Position numbers and translations under genes: made by a program. From DASYYE01 sp035946955 (GTDB lineage Bacteria; Actinomycetota; Actinomycetes; Streptosporangiales; Streptosporangiaceae), in contig DASYYE010000037.1 in the NCBI GenBank assembly GCA_035946955.1, positions 1-5,375 of the forward strand: 5,375 bases of DNA, written 5' to 3'. The notes under the pieces were generated by a model that was not told the origin of the DNA, ran no database searches, and saw only the letters and a list, made by a program, of their open reading frames with translations. Shown here piece after piece: positions 5,324 through 5,375 of the stretch (its first letter is position 1; the number at the start of each line of letters is the position of its first letter).

Positions 5324-5375
5324 GGCCGCGATCGCGCCCGTCGCCCGCGCATGTCGCGATGGCCGTGGCAGCCGT
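5320..5375 (+). CDS. Possible gene start, cut by the window edge
   Basis: A GTG at 5320 overlaps the stop of the 22-codon ORF and stays open to the end (MRPRSRPSPAHVAMAVAA), with mostly G/C third bases. Another frame is also open here, and an in-frame ATG occurs further down, so both start and frame are uncertain. If real, this is the first main gene under the rightward promoter and the presumed target of the regulator pair. The product cannot be told from 18 codons. Confidence 0.25.
   Translation, partial: MRPRSRPSPAHVAMAVAA

Noticed and set aside
1..5375. tRNA or rRNA genes, CRISPR arrays, insertion sequences
   Set aside because: No cloverleaf, repeat-spacer array, transposase motif or terminal inverted repeat pair was seen.

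Overview
The window reads as high-GC actinobacterial DNA. G/C dominates third codon positions, several starts are GTG, genes are tightly packed, and the regulator appears to be made from a leaderless transcript. The host cannot be named from 5.4 kb.

Five genes lie head to tail on the minus strand and fill about 212-4997. In transcription order they are: a MerR-type DNA-binding protein (4997-4281), a stand-alone cobalamin-binding protein with the Wx9EH signature of CarH/LitR-type B12 photoreceptors (4192-3188), a small class I SAM methyltransferase (3101-2535), a beta-propeller-like protein (2406-1303), and an SbsA/Big_5 Ig-like protein (1249-212). A perfect 14-bp inverted repeat at 145-177 probably ends the run. 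The intergenic gaps are about 50-130 bases, so one operon is possible, though internal promoters may exist (weak candidates near 2441 and 3158).

Upstream of the regulator, 5000-5060 is a dense divergent control region. It has a TATAAT box on the minus strand just before the MerR GTG start. It also has a TTGACA-N16-TATAAG promoter pointing right. Under the right-hand promoter lie two, perhaps three, 11-bp tandem repeats resembling the CarH operator unit nAnnTnnACAn. This suggests that the regulator pair controls whatever is transcribed to the right. That transcript has a structured leader of about 200 bases and a 22-codon ORF with a good ribosome binding site. The ORF overlaps (GTGA) the start of a possible larger gene cut by the window edge.

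The working model is a two-protein version of CarH/LitR, with DNA binding and B12 sensing on separate polypeptides, placed upstream of a methyltransferase and a propeller/Ig-like pair of unknown role. Gene calls and motifs are read from the sequence. The light-sensing function, the operon structure and the repression model are inference. The left edge (1-144) holds no intact gene, only a short plus-strand stretch with coding-like codon use.
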